NCBI GenBank assembly: GCA_014607495.2
Contig: CP053157.1
Location: 7,440,001-7,504,000 of the forward strand
Direction: 5' to 3'
DNA from: Carposina sasakii
Taxonomy: Eukaryota; Arthropoda; Insecta; Lepidoptera; Carposinidae
Length of the DNA: 64,000 nucleotides
Numbering within the stretch: position 1 is the stretch's first letter; each line of letters opens with the position of its first letter. The translations under genes and the position numbers were made by a program. The notes beneath the pieces are model-generated. The model made no database searches. It was not told where the DNA came from and saw only the letters and a list, made by a program, of their open reading frames with translations. Shown in pieces: positions 10,817 through 23,385 of the stretch.

Positions 10817-11089
10817 ACTAGTATGGATATTATTATTATTCTATCCAGTTACTCAGACTCGGCAGGCAGAAGTATGGTAATGGTGCATGTGTGTGCGTAT
10901 TTTCTGGTAGTCACCAAAGTTATGGCTTGTAAGTGTGATTGGATAACGTATAAATATAGGTACTTCGTTCTCCTGTTTATCAGCTTACTATTAATGTTAG
11001 AAACTAAAATGCTTCAATCTGTGTAGTGACCTTATATTAGGTAGTTACAACACCTTGTCGGAACATTTTTCTTGGTATAATACTGCCTA

Positions 11090-11312
11090 TGATTGAGTTT
11101 GCACCACCCCTGCCTGCCCGTGGGTATCGTACGAGGTGATTAAGGGTTTCCGGGAGGTGGGCAGCACCGCCTCCCGTGCTGACAACATAGTCCAAAAATC
11201 ACACTGCGTTCACCAACCCGCCTGACCAGCGTGGTGACTATGGGCAAAACCCCCTGTGGCCTGCTCTGGGGGGCCTACGTTCAGCAGTGGACTGCAATAG
11301 GCTGAAGAAGAA
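11090..11312 (+). repeat. RTE-type LINE 3' tail
   Basis: Ends with CAGCAGTGGACTGCAATAGG and CTGAAGAAGAAGA, the tail seen again inverted at 34585-34850, inverted at the end of the RTE fragment at 27718, and at 47988-48052. The body (CGTGGGTATCGTACGAGG..) also matches the 34585-34850 copy. Non-coding. Confidence 0.65.
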
Positions 11313-11416
11313 GAATACTGACTAATGAATACTATCTTTTTCAAATACTTATGTGGGGGTGGTGAAAAGGGAAGCGCTTCCAGCCCCACCCCACTAGTCG
11401 TTGTTTGGCCCATGTA

Positions 11417-11603
11417 TACAGGATGTAACAAAAAGGGTATGTTAAGCGAAAAGCTACGTAAATAGCCCACTGTAGAGAACTTACCCACAAAATTTGAGAC
11501 TCGAAATCACGTTTATTTTTCCTGATAGTATGGAGAATTTTTAAACATCTTAGGAATTTTCATACAATCTTGAAAAATCATACCCTTTTTGTTACATCCT
11601 GTA
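11417..11603. repeat. Foldback MITE, GTAACAAAAAGGGTATG family, copy 1
   Basis: Termini TACAGGATGTAACAAAAAGG and CCTTTTTGTTACATCCTGTA are inverse complements, with TA outside. Shorter (187 bp) than its relatives at 15558, 25013 and 53073, so it is probably internally deleted. Confidence 0.8.
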
Positions 11604-13015
11604 CATTCCAATCATTGTGAGGAACTTCGATATCGCGTTCTAGGATTTTTCATTCGATTGTGGTTTTCTCCTGCATCCGATAGATGGCTCCGCTACACCT
11701 ACAATGACGAGGGACGCGACCTTTTGGAATGGAGCGGAATATTATAACGTTAGCAACGCTGTCGACGAAGCGTGTTACACGATCGCGTAACGCAACTCCA
11801 AAGGGTCTGAAAATAGCATTTGAATCTGATAGTACTTTAATTGGTATTAGTATTACCACGAAGGGAGGACAAAGAGACACAATAATTGATGTAATGTAGA
11901 CTACGTACAGCGCAGTATAAACTAATCACTGGCCGACATTTGCCTCCCACAGCGGTCTTCCAGTCCGCGCAACGAGGCGACATTATTTGCCAACATACCT
12001 AAGTACTTTGTTCTACATTCGTGATAAACCTTGCCTTATAATAAAAAACTTACATATTTTTTACTTATTTTATTATAATGTTGCGCACAAAATGAAAATC
12101 TGTCATTGCTATCACGCATATAAATGCTATTAAATATTAGACAAGAATAAGACACTGATACGGAAATAAAACTAACAAGTTGTAGTAACAGAATGTGCTT
12201 TAGAACTCCATGACATTCACAGATCATTTCACAAGAAGCAAACGCTATTTTATAACATCTCTAATCGAATGTATGAGACGGGATGGACATACATCATAAA
12301 AACACGTAGGTACCCATAGATGAGAATGAGACCACAATATTCTCCTATGCACGAGCGACAGAGAAGGATAGTAACGCTAAGATAGACTTTAATAGCGTTT
12401 ACATCTTGACTATGTAGTGGCTGGTTTCCTATTATAGTGAATATTCATCAATAGAGATTTATGAAAGTTAGTGTTAAAATAACATTTAAATTTTCTATCA
12501 TTATTTCTCTTAACGCGACCAACTCAAAGAAAACTTGATCTATAATAGCATATTTGATTTTAGTTTACAATAAAGGGCGGAGTTTTGTATTGAGTAGATC
12601 AACATAGACACGAGATAAGTTGGTCGAGATATACATAATGTAGGTATCATTTTATTCATTCTTGTATTTAAAGCTTTAACAAACTAACAAAACTGCCTTT
12701 GCATTTTTTTAAACGCTTAGCGTTTTTATATTTTACAACTGATTTAGATCTTTATACCGGTTACAGGCTACCAATAGGTACTTATAAAAATTCTAATATA
12801 CCAAGTACATTACTAATGCAGTTAATTAATCAGTGTTCAGTTGATTGAAACTTCTACGAGTGCATTTTTTATTTACAGCAGAGATTTATCTATATTTAGT
12901 TTTATATTTTATTGGTCAGCCTTGCTTGTTGCATTTATTAGATCATCGATTTCATGTATGAACATAATGTGCCTAAAATATCATCTTACGCGCATAATAT
13001 TTAATTTAAGAGAGC

Positions 13016-13065
13016 ACATTTTCTTCATGAAAAATACAAAATATTATTTTTCATGAAGAAAATGT
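13016..13065. repeat. Perfect 20-bp-arm hairpin
   Basis: ACATTTTCTTCATGAAAAAT (13016-13035) and its exact inverse complement (13046-13065) are separated by 10 bp. No other element ends were seen next to it. Confidence 0.6.
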
Positions 13066-13253
13066 AAACATTTCAGGAAGTTAATTAATAATTAAAATAT
13101 TTATTTATTTATCCTGTGATCTAAACATAATATTATAATTTCTTTTAGTTAATCTTTATACAATTTCGATTTAGATATGTACTGTGACATGAAATAATTA
13201 AGTATGAGGAAAGGTTTCAAAATTCATTACATTACAAATCTGAAATCGAATTC

Positions 13254-13407
13254 ACGTAAAAATAATGCTGGAAAGGGCACTCTGTAAGCGGCTTATACTA
13301 CATAGGTACCTTCGAACCTGAAATAAACGTACGGTTTTAAAATAAGCTTTTGCGGTTTCGTTGCAGACACGATGCTGTGGATTGGGATCTCAGCATTATT
13401 TTTACGT
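13254..13407. repeat. MITE with 17-bp perfect TIRs
   Basis: ACGTAAAAATAATGCTG at 13254-13270 is matched by CAGCATTATTTTTACGT at 13391-13407, bounding 154 bp of non-coding sequence. Confidence 0.65.
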
Positions 13408-14941
13408 AGGTGACCTGTTACGATTTACAATTACCTTTGTGAATGTACCTACGGTACCTACAACATGAAATTTTACCAATATCTCTACAAGAAACAAGTA
13501 CATACACACATAGGTTTTGTTAGTTTGATTACTGTAATGGCTGTAACGCATGCAGTCAAGTTAGATCACATTATGTATTAACAACATCATACTACCATAA
13601 CTTATATTGATGAATGTGATTGAAGTGTGAGGAAGGGAAACTTGGAATATCAAAATAATGTTTTAATTTCGAGTCCTACCTACATACCTACTTATTGAAA
13701 GAACTAAAACATAGGAGGTTTCTGACCCACGGATAATAGGTTTTAAGTATTATATTTTGAAAACAATAATTAACACATAATACCACCAATATTTAAATGC
13801 CTTGCTTTTTTTGTTGTGTGCTTGAGAATTTAATTTAAAATAGGAGAATGCTACTACTATCCCAAAGAATTATTGCATTAGATACTTTAAATATTGGCGC
13901 ACATGTCATATTTTATTTTACCAGATATAATCCAAGATGTTCTATTCCATCCTACCTAATATATACAGATACATATATAAATTACGAAAATATGTAGACT
14001 AAAAAATTGAAACATATGTATGTAATTCATAAAACTTTACAATATGTAACGATTTTATACATACTCCTTATATTTACAAAAGTATTTCTCCAAAATATTT
14101 AATTAACAGTACATACATCGACATTTAAAGGCGCGTTACGTCTATTTAGTACCTAAGTGATATTTTTTTTACAATAGGGTTGTCAATAAAAAAAAACACA
14201 AATTGAGATTACCAAACCGTAAGTTGCAAGCGGATCACACAAGTGAATTTTAAGCAAGTTAATATGTAGATAAGTTCTGCACTCACTGTGTCAAACTCCG
14301 GTGGGTATGCCAAACAATATAAAAAAATCTCTAATTTTACAATAATCACAGACATTATTCTTTATAGGAAATCGTGATGCCACTCGCGTACATCAGTTTA
14401 GGATGAGCAATAGGACAGAAAGCGTAACTTCATTTTATTATGCTTTAATATAGTGTCACACTATAAGCTACCAAATTGCTGTGAATTAAATGTGAACGTT
14501 TCGGCCAGGTTCTAGTTCTTGAGTACACACCTGTAGTCCTTAGTGACGTCGACGCTAGGATTCGGTGAATGCTCTTTAGGTCTAACTGTACGGCACGATG
14601 CTAACTTTGATTCCAAAGCCTACAACGAAGAAAAGTACACAATATGAATGATGTTAATATTAGTCGGCGGACAGGAAAATGAGGTGTTACATCTGCCACC
14701 ACAAACATGAAAGCAAGAAAACCACACAATGGAATGCACTACAACCTTAGAACATTTAAAGCTGAACCTAATGTAGCACACTGCAAAATATACAACTTAA
14801 TGGACCCTTTTTCTTTCATCGCCCTATCGGATAGACATCTGACGTCCCAAGTGCCTGGCCATTTAAAATTTATATTTGCTATCTATGTCATATGTACAGT
14901 TTCTCGAAGAATCGACGTTTACCCAGAATATCACTAAAGTC

Positions 14942-15096
14942 TGTTCCACGAAACGAGCTTGTCTTTATCCGCGTGTGCCCATTGGTTGTTACTCGGCGGA
15001 CAGCTACGCCCATTGGTTCCCTTATATCTAGCCACGTATATTGTCCAATTAGCTACGAGTATTTTCTCTCTTCTATGAGTTCGACTCGTGGAACGG
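14942..15096. repeat. Probable MITE, GTTCCACGA termini
   Basis: Imperfect terminal inversions (TGTTCCACGAAACGAG against CTCGTGGAACGG) bound about 155 bp that contains two CCCATTGGTT copies beside GGCGGACAG. The class is unknown. Confidence 0.45.
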
Positions 15097-15119
15097 TATT
15101 TATATTAAATTCATAATAA

Positions 15120-15225
15120 GGCTGCTTGTCCACCGGAGCGGAGAAACGGAGATCTAACCATTAGGATTGTATAAGATATCCGCTCAGCTGCAGTCATATT
15201 TCTCCGCTCCGGTGGACAGGCAACC
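15120..15225. repeat. MITE with GTCCACCGGAGCGGAGAAA termini
   Basis: GTCCACCGGAGCGGAGAAA near the left end is mirrored by TTTCTCCGCTCCGGTGGAC at the right, bounding about 106 bp. A compact non-coding DNA element. Confidence 0.75.
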
Positions 15226-15557
15226 CAAGACGACAGTTAAATTGACAGTCAACAGTCTGCATGTCTACCTTATCACCTTACCTTTCGCGTTCGAGAAACA
15301 TGTATATAAGATAGTATAGCCAACATAAATCGGACCGCCCAATTTAATAAGCAGGAAGATAAATCTGATCATGCATCTAAATTAAAATATGTGCCTATGA
15401 CAAGAGCAAATTTCTTAACTATCTATTTATGAATGACACGTTTATCTTTTTCATGTTTAATACCTAATAGGTAACACATTATATTTGCTTCACTGGTTCT
15501 ATACATTTACCTAAAACTATACAAATCAACGAATTTATTGTACCAGTGTTTTACTTA

Positions 15558-15822
15558 TACAGGGTGTAACAAAAAGGGTATGTTAAGCGAAAAGCTATGT
15601 AAATAGCTTACTATAGAGAACCTATCCACAAAATTTGAGACTCGAAATCACATGTTTATTTTTCCAGATAGTATGGAGAATTCTTAAATGTCTCAGTAAT
15701 TTTCATACAATCTTGAAAAATAAACATGTGATTTTGAGTCTCAATTTTTGTAGAGAGGTTCTCTATAGTGGGCTATTTGCATAGCTTTTCGCTTAACATA
15801 CCCTTTTTGTTACATCCCTGTA
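15558..15822. repeat. Foldback MITE, GTAACAAAAAGGGTATG family, copy 2
   Basis: A 265-bp element that is nearly palindromic over its whole length, with TACAGGGTGTAAC at the left and GTTACATCCCTGTA at the right. Confidence 0.8.
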
Positions 15823-16021
15823 TACAATTAAAGGTCACAAAAGTTAAGATTCCATAGTTAGTAATAAAAATATAATGATTAAATTATTAACTTCGAAATA
15901 TAATCAATCACACAACTAAATAAAATTGCATAAGACTTATTAAAATAATTGATTAAAAAATTGTTATTTATAAAAATAATAATTATAATGACCATTTTGT
16001 ACTCTAAATAAAATTTAACTA

Positions 16022-19000
16022 TCATTGTTTTAAGGTCGATTTCTGTCTTCCTTGATCCTGATTTTTCTTCGACGATGCAAGACTAAACAAGTTTTCGATT
16101 CCTTCTCTAGAACGCACTGCAAAGGACCTTCTCATTTTCCCGCTGTCGCCATACCTTGAGAATGGCTGCTGAGATGCACTATGTCTTATAGGACTTGGGG
16201 CTTTAGGAGGTAGTCCGACCCCAGCGTCTGGGTCGAAATCTGACGCGTCAACCTTTGCTTTCTATATTCTACATTGTCTACTTCCTTCTCATCACATGCA
16301 GTGTCACTTTGTACAGGCACATCGGGGGCTGGCGTGGTTTCGCACGAACATTTCACTTTACCACATTCACGGCAAAGAAACCTTTCAAGCTGTAAGCAAG
16401 AAATACCATGCAGGCTACACAAACAAGCTAATTCGAACAACCATGCTTACAGTTTCTAACAAAATATTTACAGTGTCTATGTTCACATATTTACACAACT
16501 ATATACTAGATTGTTTCTATCCAGTCTCCAGTCCCAACTAATATTAATGTGAAAGTTTTCTTCTTCACGCTTTATTAACTCAAGTTATCTTCTTGAATTT
16601 ATGTATACACATATAGTTGGTAGTATAGAGAAGGATAGGCTACATTCTGCAGTCAACACTAGTCTATCTATACATATAATAAAAATGTAACGGATCGCTG
16701 TATGTATATGGAAGATAAATGAGAAAAAATATTATAGGAGACCTTAATCAACGCAATAGTACCCAAAAGAATGATTTTTGGAATCTTCGTCTGTTTGTCT
16801 GTGCGTTTGTGCACGCTAATCTCAGAAACGACTGAACCGATTTCGATACAGTTTTCAGGAATATATTGTGACAAGTCCCACTTAACATATAGGCTACTTT
16901 TTATCCCGGGAAAATGTTTTTATCCCTGAAAATTTCGCCATTTTGTTTTTTCTGTAGTCCAGTCGTAAGTAGTCCGTAGTCTGTGAGTCGCGGGCGTCCA
17001 CTAGTATTATAATATGTTTCTTGTCTGATTAGGTACAAAATAATATTGTATACAAATTACATATGAAAAAAAAAACTACCAAGGATAAAATAAAGTTATA
17101 TCGCAGAATCAGACAGAAAACATAAGACTAAATAAATACATTAATTTCTTAAATTACCGGGATAAATACTATGTTTATTAGATATACTCACATATAATGA
17201 AATCGTAAAAATAAAGTATATGTACAAAAGAAATTAGGGTGAAAAAAGCTGATTGTTAGTTTGTCACTCAATTTTATTGAAAATTCTTTGGATAAAATAG
17301 TAATTTTTATTTCATAATAGGTAAAGTTCACTCTGTTATAATTTTTAAAAAGTATAAGAGTTAAGACTGATCAGGCTATACATTATGTACATAGATAGTT
17401 GTATAGTATTAATAAGTTTATTCTATTTCTCACACTTATGTCCATAATTCTTTGCAAAGAGGGCATGATAACCTATATACTATACTATAAATAGATAGTA
17501 ATAAAAATATCAAAATATAAAATAATAGACATAAAATATAAATTAATAGATAAATTATAAAAATACATATTATAAAAATAAATAAATCAAATACATACTT
17601 AAGTAAATAACATGATATTAAAAAACCTCAACCAAAATGAATATTTTGATGGAATAATAAAATAGTGCAGCAGTAAAGGTAAAAACAGTCAGGATTTAAT
17701 TTTTTCTAAATTAGTTATGTAAATCCTATTAAGGCCAATATAAAAATACTCTAGTCTATTTAAAGTTGCAAATTCAGATCTGATAGATCAATCAATGGGC
17801 TAGTTTCCTATGGTTGAATCTTAATAACATCTTATTCTTATCAGAATAAATAATCAAAATCATACCTATCTGTAAAATTACAATTTGATTATGTGTCCAA
17901 ATGAGAGCCTTCAAAGTAGGCAAGTCCATTTTTCAAATGTGAAATTACAACACATGTCCACCTGCATCATTTATAGCAAGTTTTATTTTGTGATTATATT
18001 TATAAACGCAATCTATCTATACATATAACAAAAATATAACGGATCGCTGTCTGTACATGAAAGATATATGAGAAAAAATACTATGGGAGACCTTTATCAA
18101 CCCAATAGAACCCAAAAGAATGATTTTTTGAATTTTTGTCTGTTTGTCTGTTCGTTTGTGCACGCTAATCCCAGAAACGGCTGAACCGATTTCGATGCAA
18201 TTTTCAGGAATATATTGTGACAGGTCCTACTTAACATTGCTACTTTTTATCCCGGGAAAATGTTTTTATCCCGGATAATTTCGACATTTTGTTTTTTCTG
18301 TAGTCCACGCGGACGGAGTCGCGGGCGTCCAGCAGTATTTAATATAGCTGTAGAACAAAAGTTCTATTACGCGCATACAAGTTGCTTAAAGAGTGACGTC
18401 ACGTCGTGGTAGCCGTTTGTATGGAGAGTTTTTTGGTAAGTCTAAAATTGTGATTTTGAAATCGTTATATCCCGCAAGCGAAGTTTTTCTTTCGCAAATA
18501 TTTATTATTATATATTCTTTATTGTACACAAAAAAAAACACAAGATATAATATTTTATAAGATAATGTACAAAGGCGAGCTTATCTCTAACAGAGATTTC
18601 TTCCAGCCAACCATTTAATATAAAGTTATTAGCGAAGAAAAAGGAAATCATAGATGCACAACTAAATAATAATAATAAAAAACAATGTACTTGATATAAA
18701 CAAACAATCAAATAAATACATACAATATAACTAAATAAATACATATATACATACATATTTTATAAAAAAGAACAGAAGGTAAAACTACACATCATTGAAC
18801 AGAAAGGTAGTGACCTTTTAACTTGTCCTTGAAGGTGCCAATAGATTGTGAGTCTCTTATAGTATGAGGTAGGGAATTCCAGAGCATAATGGCGTAAAAT
18901 AAATATTTAATTTATTTTATGATCTTTCGATGTAAATGCAAATAAAAAAACTGTAAACGACTCTATTTTACCTCTAACTCCTGCCCTATAATATTTTAAA

Positions 19001-21969
19001 TTAATAAGCATTTTTATAATTTTCTTAAAATAAATTATCTTTCAAAAAATATTTATTATTAGAAATCACAGCCAAGGTTTTGTACAAGGCGTCACTTAAA
19101 ATTATTCCTAAAAGGGACTATCTATGCCTTTGTGAGAGATGTTATTATTTCCATCACCAAATTAATAATAACAATGTGATAAATCATTACAAGTTACAGA
19201 TAATGAATTTGAGAATACAGAGTGTATATAAATACAGAAATACTTAATGAGAAATGGCAGACATATTAATATCTAAGAAAAGTGTTTTAAGATTAGCCCA
19301 AAGTCAGTTTTCTCATAATCAAAAATCGACCTTAGTATGTCATACATAAGTTCTATAGCTTCCAGACTTCTCTATAATACCAGCTTTTTTTATTACATAT
19401 TAAAAAAGAGTAGCTTTTGGGATAATCCTTACCACTTGCATAATTTATTTAGATTGATTGATTGAATTATTTTACCACCTAATAAATATGTGATACTTCT
19501 TGAAGATCAATATAATCCAACATAACTAATGCTACCACCAATACCACTATACATGTAACTAAAAACAAGCTATTCTGACTCACCCCAACTTTTCGGAGCA
19601 GATCTCCTACAATATTTATTGCAGTCACCCGAGATGATGGTGTCATAGCATTGCCATTGATTTCTCCTGAAAAACATGTATGTATTACTATTTAATCATT
19701 GTAGATTATTAATTATAATTTATCACACAAACCCTAGCTTTTTTGAGCTAGCAACTAATCTCACACCTAAATGCTACCATATTAGAAAATAATAATTCTC
19801 ACTTTTAGGAGTAGGTAGCATTGTCTGAATTTCTGTATCCACTTGCGTTCTAGGCGCACTTGTACTATGTCCATTCAATATTGGTGCCTCTGCTGTACTG
19901 CCATCTTCCTTTTTGTGTACAGGATGCTTCTCCATGACCACAAGTTCCTGTTTTAAATCTGTGAATAAATATTTTAGTTATAAAACATACATGTATAGTA
20001 TACATATATTAATACTATCAATCAGGTGTCTTTAGTTGCAATGCAGGCACATATTCTTGAAACATATCTTATAAAAACCTGAATCTTAATGATTGAACTC
20101 AGAACTACAATCCAGCACCTAATTCTGGTGAATTTTGCAGCTTTTTGCATTTTTTTTTATCTATAAAAAACAGTAATATTCATAAGAAGTGATTTTAGGT
20201 TTTAGGTTAATGTTTTCTAATTCATGAATACCAACTAAAAAACATGTTACAAATTACTTACCTCTGGCTTCATCATTTGCCCTCTGTAATTTTACCCTTA
20301 AGTTTTCAATTTCATCTACTTCATTTTCTAAAACTGCATTTCTCTCATATGCTTGATTTAACAGAGATTCTATACATGACACAGATTCAGATATTACTCT
20401 GAAATAATAAAAAGTCCTTGAATATTTCACATATAAAAAGAATTCAATAAACAACAAACTTTATATTGCCATAATAAGCCTTTCAAGGTATAAAGTTATG
20501 CAAAGCATCTGACTGAATCATATCCAAGATGTAGGTATCCATCAAAATTGAAATTTGGCAACAGTGGGCAAACATCCTTATTTTTCCGGTTTATTCCCGG
20601 TCCGCTGGGGATCAGAGGGAAAAAAGTTTTGTTTGTCCCCAGTGGTGAGGATTACCTGTCTTTTACAATTATTTACAATAAATAACATTGTTCAAAATCT
20701 GTTATTAAATAAAAATTTCCAATCATCAATAGTGGGAACAACAACATAGTGGGGACAACCGGGAATAAACTTTTTTTTTCAATCATCAAGTTGTGTTTAG
20801 GCTACTTGCTTACTTGTATGGTGCAACAAGTGGTCTATTGAGTATAGACTAAATAATTTGCTTTTCTTATAAATGTTGATAATTTTTATTTATTTGTAAT
20901 AAAAGTTGAAATTAGGAGTGTTTTAAGAGTTAGTACGATTGTCTATACTAATATTATAAAGAGGTAAACTTTGATTGTTTGTTTGTATGTTTATTCATTT
21001 GCAACAAAATAGGCTCCGAAACTACTGGACCAATTTCAAAAATTCTTTCACTGTTAGAATCCTTATTGCACCTGGATGAACATAGGCTATACGGATTTCC
21101 CAATATTCCCACGGGAAGGCGACCAACGGGTATTCCAATTTTTTTATGAAAACCGCTATACATATGATGCTGAATCAGATCAGGGACTATGAGGAAGCAC
21201 TAAGAACAGATTTCCCGAAATTCCCACGGGAAGGGGACCAACGGGAGTTCCAAATTATTACTAAAACTGCTGTACCTACATATGAAGTTGTAGCTATTTA
21301 CTGATATGTACCGAAGCGAAGCGAGGGCGGGCACTAATAGTACAGTGTAAGCCCTATATGAGAAGTTTATATTTATAATTATGTCAAGATAATTAGCAAA
21401 TATAAAAGGTGTAGGTAATCACAAAAAATCTGCTGTATTTATACCTTTGTCCTCGTTCAAGGTCATCATTTTTTTGTTCCAGTTCCCTTACATACTGAGC
21501 CTGTTTCTCTTTTTCAATTTTTAACTCTTGCAATTCACTCTCTAGTGCATTTGTTTCATGTTGACTTCGTTCTAATTTATTCTGAAAATTAGATTTTTGG
21601 TATACTTATATTAAAAATATGGTTTATGGTGGCTAAATACAGTATTTTAAATTTTAACAACTGTAAATATTTACTTACTCTCAAGTTCTCGATTTCATTT
21701 TTAAGCCTTTGATTTTGATGCTCTAAATCTCTGTTCTGTTTTTCTGTTTGTAGTAAAGAGGCTTCAAGCTCCTTCTCAAGCTGAGCAGAATTTTCTGTAT
21801 ATTCATCTAATTCCAGTTGGATTTCATTTGCCCTATAATATAGTAAAAGTATGAAGAAACATCGCACTTTACAAAACCTAAAGTAATATTTTATTATAAT
21901 AATAATAACTTACTTTTGTTCAAAATGATTTGCTTGGCTTTTCCAATAATCCAGTGACTCAGATTCCAT
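16022..21969 (-). CDS. nudE: NudE (NDE1/NDEL1 family), last exon with a reading-frame break
   Basis: Exons on the minus strand: 21969-21914, 21832-21679, 21581-21445, 20398-20262, 19958-19803, 19666-19584, then the last from 16389. Phases agree throughout. NudE scaffolds LIS1 and cytoplasmic dynein. The N-terminal coiled coil shows LDYWKSQANHFEQK, QNRDLEHQNQRLKNEIENLR, YVRELEQKNDDLERGQR and AYERNAVLENEVDEIENLRV, matching human NDEL1 blocks (AYWKELSLKYKQ, YVRELEQANDDLERAKR, AIERNAFLESELDE). TPSSRVTAINIVGDLLRKVG is the conserved later block. In the last exon one frame reads LERFLCRECGKVKCSCE and stops at 16186 (308 residues in total). A second frame, open from about 16253 to a stop at 16022, reads VDASDFDPDAGVGLPPKAPS and ends SSKKNQDQGRQKSTLKQ, which looks like the true C-terminus. 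Joining them needs a one-base shift near 16255; no intron there is plausible. Confidence 0.85.
16662..17010 (+). mobile_element. Helitron-like element (Lep1-type)
   Basis: Starts TCTATACATATAATAAAAATG and ends with a GTCGCGGGCGTCCACTAGTA terminus. Shared inner text includes CTGAACCGATTTCGAT, TATCCCGGGAAAATG and TTTGTCTGTGCGTTTGTGCA. Close relatives are at 18013-18340, 60250-60420 (inverted) and 61285-61625 (inverted). The Helitron class is from recollection of Lepidoptera repeats. It lies in nudE intron 6. Confidence 0.55.
18013..18345 (+). mobile_element. Helitron-like element (Lep1-type), second copy
   Basis: About 330 bp closely matching the copy at 16662-17010, including TCTATACATATAACAAAAAT at the start and GGAGTCGCGGGCGTCC near the end. 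Confidence 0.55.
18340..18960. repeat. Dispersed repeat with GTGACGTCA and TTTCGCAAATATTTAT
   Basis: Text from TTTAATATAGCTGTAGAACA through CGAAGTTTTTCTTTCGCAAA recurs at 50738-50945 and partly at 59030-59200, and contains a LINE-type tail (TATTCTTTATTGTACACAAA, inverted). It is a composite of old repeats inside nudE intron 6. Confidence 0.5.
20583..20772. repeat. Inverted-repeat element in nudE intron 3
   Basis: GGTTTATTCCCGGT near 20588 is answered by ACCGGGAATAAACT near 20757, bounding about 180 bp. It looks like a degraded MITE. Confidence 0.5.
20944..21340 (+). mobile_element. Helitron-like element in nudE intron 3
   Basis: Starts TCTATACTAATATTATAAAG and ends around GCGGGCACTAATAGTA. 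It includes GATTTCCCAATATTCCCACG, also seen in the inverted stretch at 61800-62290. Non-coding. Confidence 0.5.
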
Positions 21970-22513
21970 GGCTTTTTACTTTCAACAAACGAAATCAAGG
22001 CAAATTTTATCCGAACATAACTTAACACATAGACATTGAGACAATATAATTTATAGGATCTTTGATATAAATATATTCAAATAAAAACTCAGACAGCCAA
22101 GATTTTAATTGCAATCGTACAAATTCAATCCAAAACAACGTAAAATTAACTATCCAATATTCAGTTATCCCGAAGGAAAGGCAAGGGGAACTTCCGTTCC
22201 TTCGTCATCCTCCAAAATCAATTGGAAATAAACTTAATGACTGAAGAGCGATTCGACGAACCTGAAACGCACAACTGCCAAAAAATCCAATATGGCGGAC
22301 ATAGACAAAGAAATCACGATACCTAGTCTGTCAGACTTTGTTTTTAATGTTATAAGTTGGTCAATCGTAATGCCGTAATTTGTCATGAGAAAAAGATTAA
22401 ACAAGATATTATTTTATTTCTCTTATATTTTAAAGCTGACTACAAAAGATTAATCAGAATGAAAATTATTACTTCCTGTACATATGTCTGACATATGTAT
22501 TGACAAAGTAATT

Positions 22514-22917
22514 GGATTCGGCGGGAAAAGCTGGAAGAGAACGGGTGTAATTTTCTTTTGAAAATCAAAAATTATTTGTAAATGGCTTACATGTGTCTGT
22601 AAAGTGATGTTTTCTGGTAGATAAGTTATATTTTAATTACTTGTGATGTGAATCTAGTGCGTGTGCATGGTTTTATACGCAGGTAAGCTGAGTAAAACTT
22701 TAGCCGGATTACGATCTCTTCATGGGCCCATGTAAGTTCTTTCTGCAATAATTTTTCATTTTGACTAACTTTACATTTGTTCTTGAGGATTTTCCCGACG
22801 TTTCCATTCATCATCATTATCATCCATCATAAATTCAGAAATCATTTACTAAAGACAATAGCTGTATGGGCCTAGTTCCCCTTGCCTTTCCTTCGGGATA
22901 AACTAAACAAAAAAAAA
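22514..22917 (+). repeat. Poly(A)-tailed retroposon, copy g
   Basis: Full-length, with GGATTCGGCGGGAAAAGC at the start and an A-run end. An 11-bp duplication ACAAAGTAATT flanks it at 22503-22513 and 22918-22928. It lies in the region between the divergent nudE and TXNDC11 genes. Confidence 0.82.
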
Positions 22918-23029
22918 ACAAAGTAATTGACATTGACAAAAAACTAATTGACATTGACAGTTGACTATGACAGATTTCTACCAATGTTTTCCTATGATGT
23001 TTCTACTTTCCACCACAGAATTATAAAGC

Positions 23030-23195
23030 AGGGCCGGCCCGTCTATACGGCGAAAGGAGCAGTCGCTCCGGCGCCAAATCCTAGAGGACGCCTACATTAG
23101 GCTCTTAAAAATTAGGAGTAAACAGGAGAGGCGCCATAATTGGATCTGGCTCCATTCTAAAATTTACTTCAGGCCGGGCCGGGTGGCGGCACTGC
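23030..23195. repeat. hAT-like fragment, CAGGGCCGGCC terminus
   Basis: Begins CAGGGCCGGCCCGTC, a typical hAT end, with GGCCGGGCCGG at the right. The ends are imperfect and no clear 8-bp duplication was found. Confidence 0.4.
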
Positions 23196-23385
23196 TAACT
23201 AGCAAAAGCAAAGCCATAGCGAAAATTGTACAAAAATAGCTGATCGCTTGTCAAATTCGTATTACGTAAAATGCATTTCAAAGAAACTTTGACATTTCAA
23301 GGCGGTCTAGCTAGAGCGTGTTAAATTCGTAAATTTTGACACCATTGCTAATTTAATAATTTTGTTTTGATAGGTCATCTACATC

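Larger units (their letters stand above)
10817..16021. other. Intergenic region between PIGQ and nudE 3' ends
   Basis: About 5.2 kb between two convergent genes. It contains an RTE-type tail, two GTAACAAAAAGGGTATG foldback MITEs and four other inverted-repeat elements listed separately. No convincing coding exon was seen; the short open frames lack splice context or family resemblance. Confidence 0.6.

Noticed and set aside
11650..11880. Minus-strand 76-codon open frame in the PIGQ-nudE intergenic region
   Set aside because: No family motif, splice context or promoter was seen, and the composition is not clearly coding.
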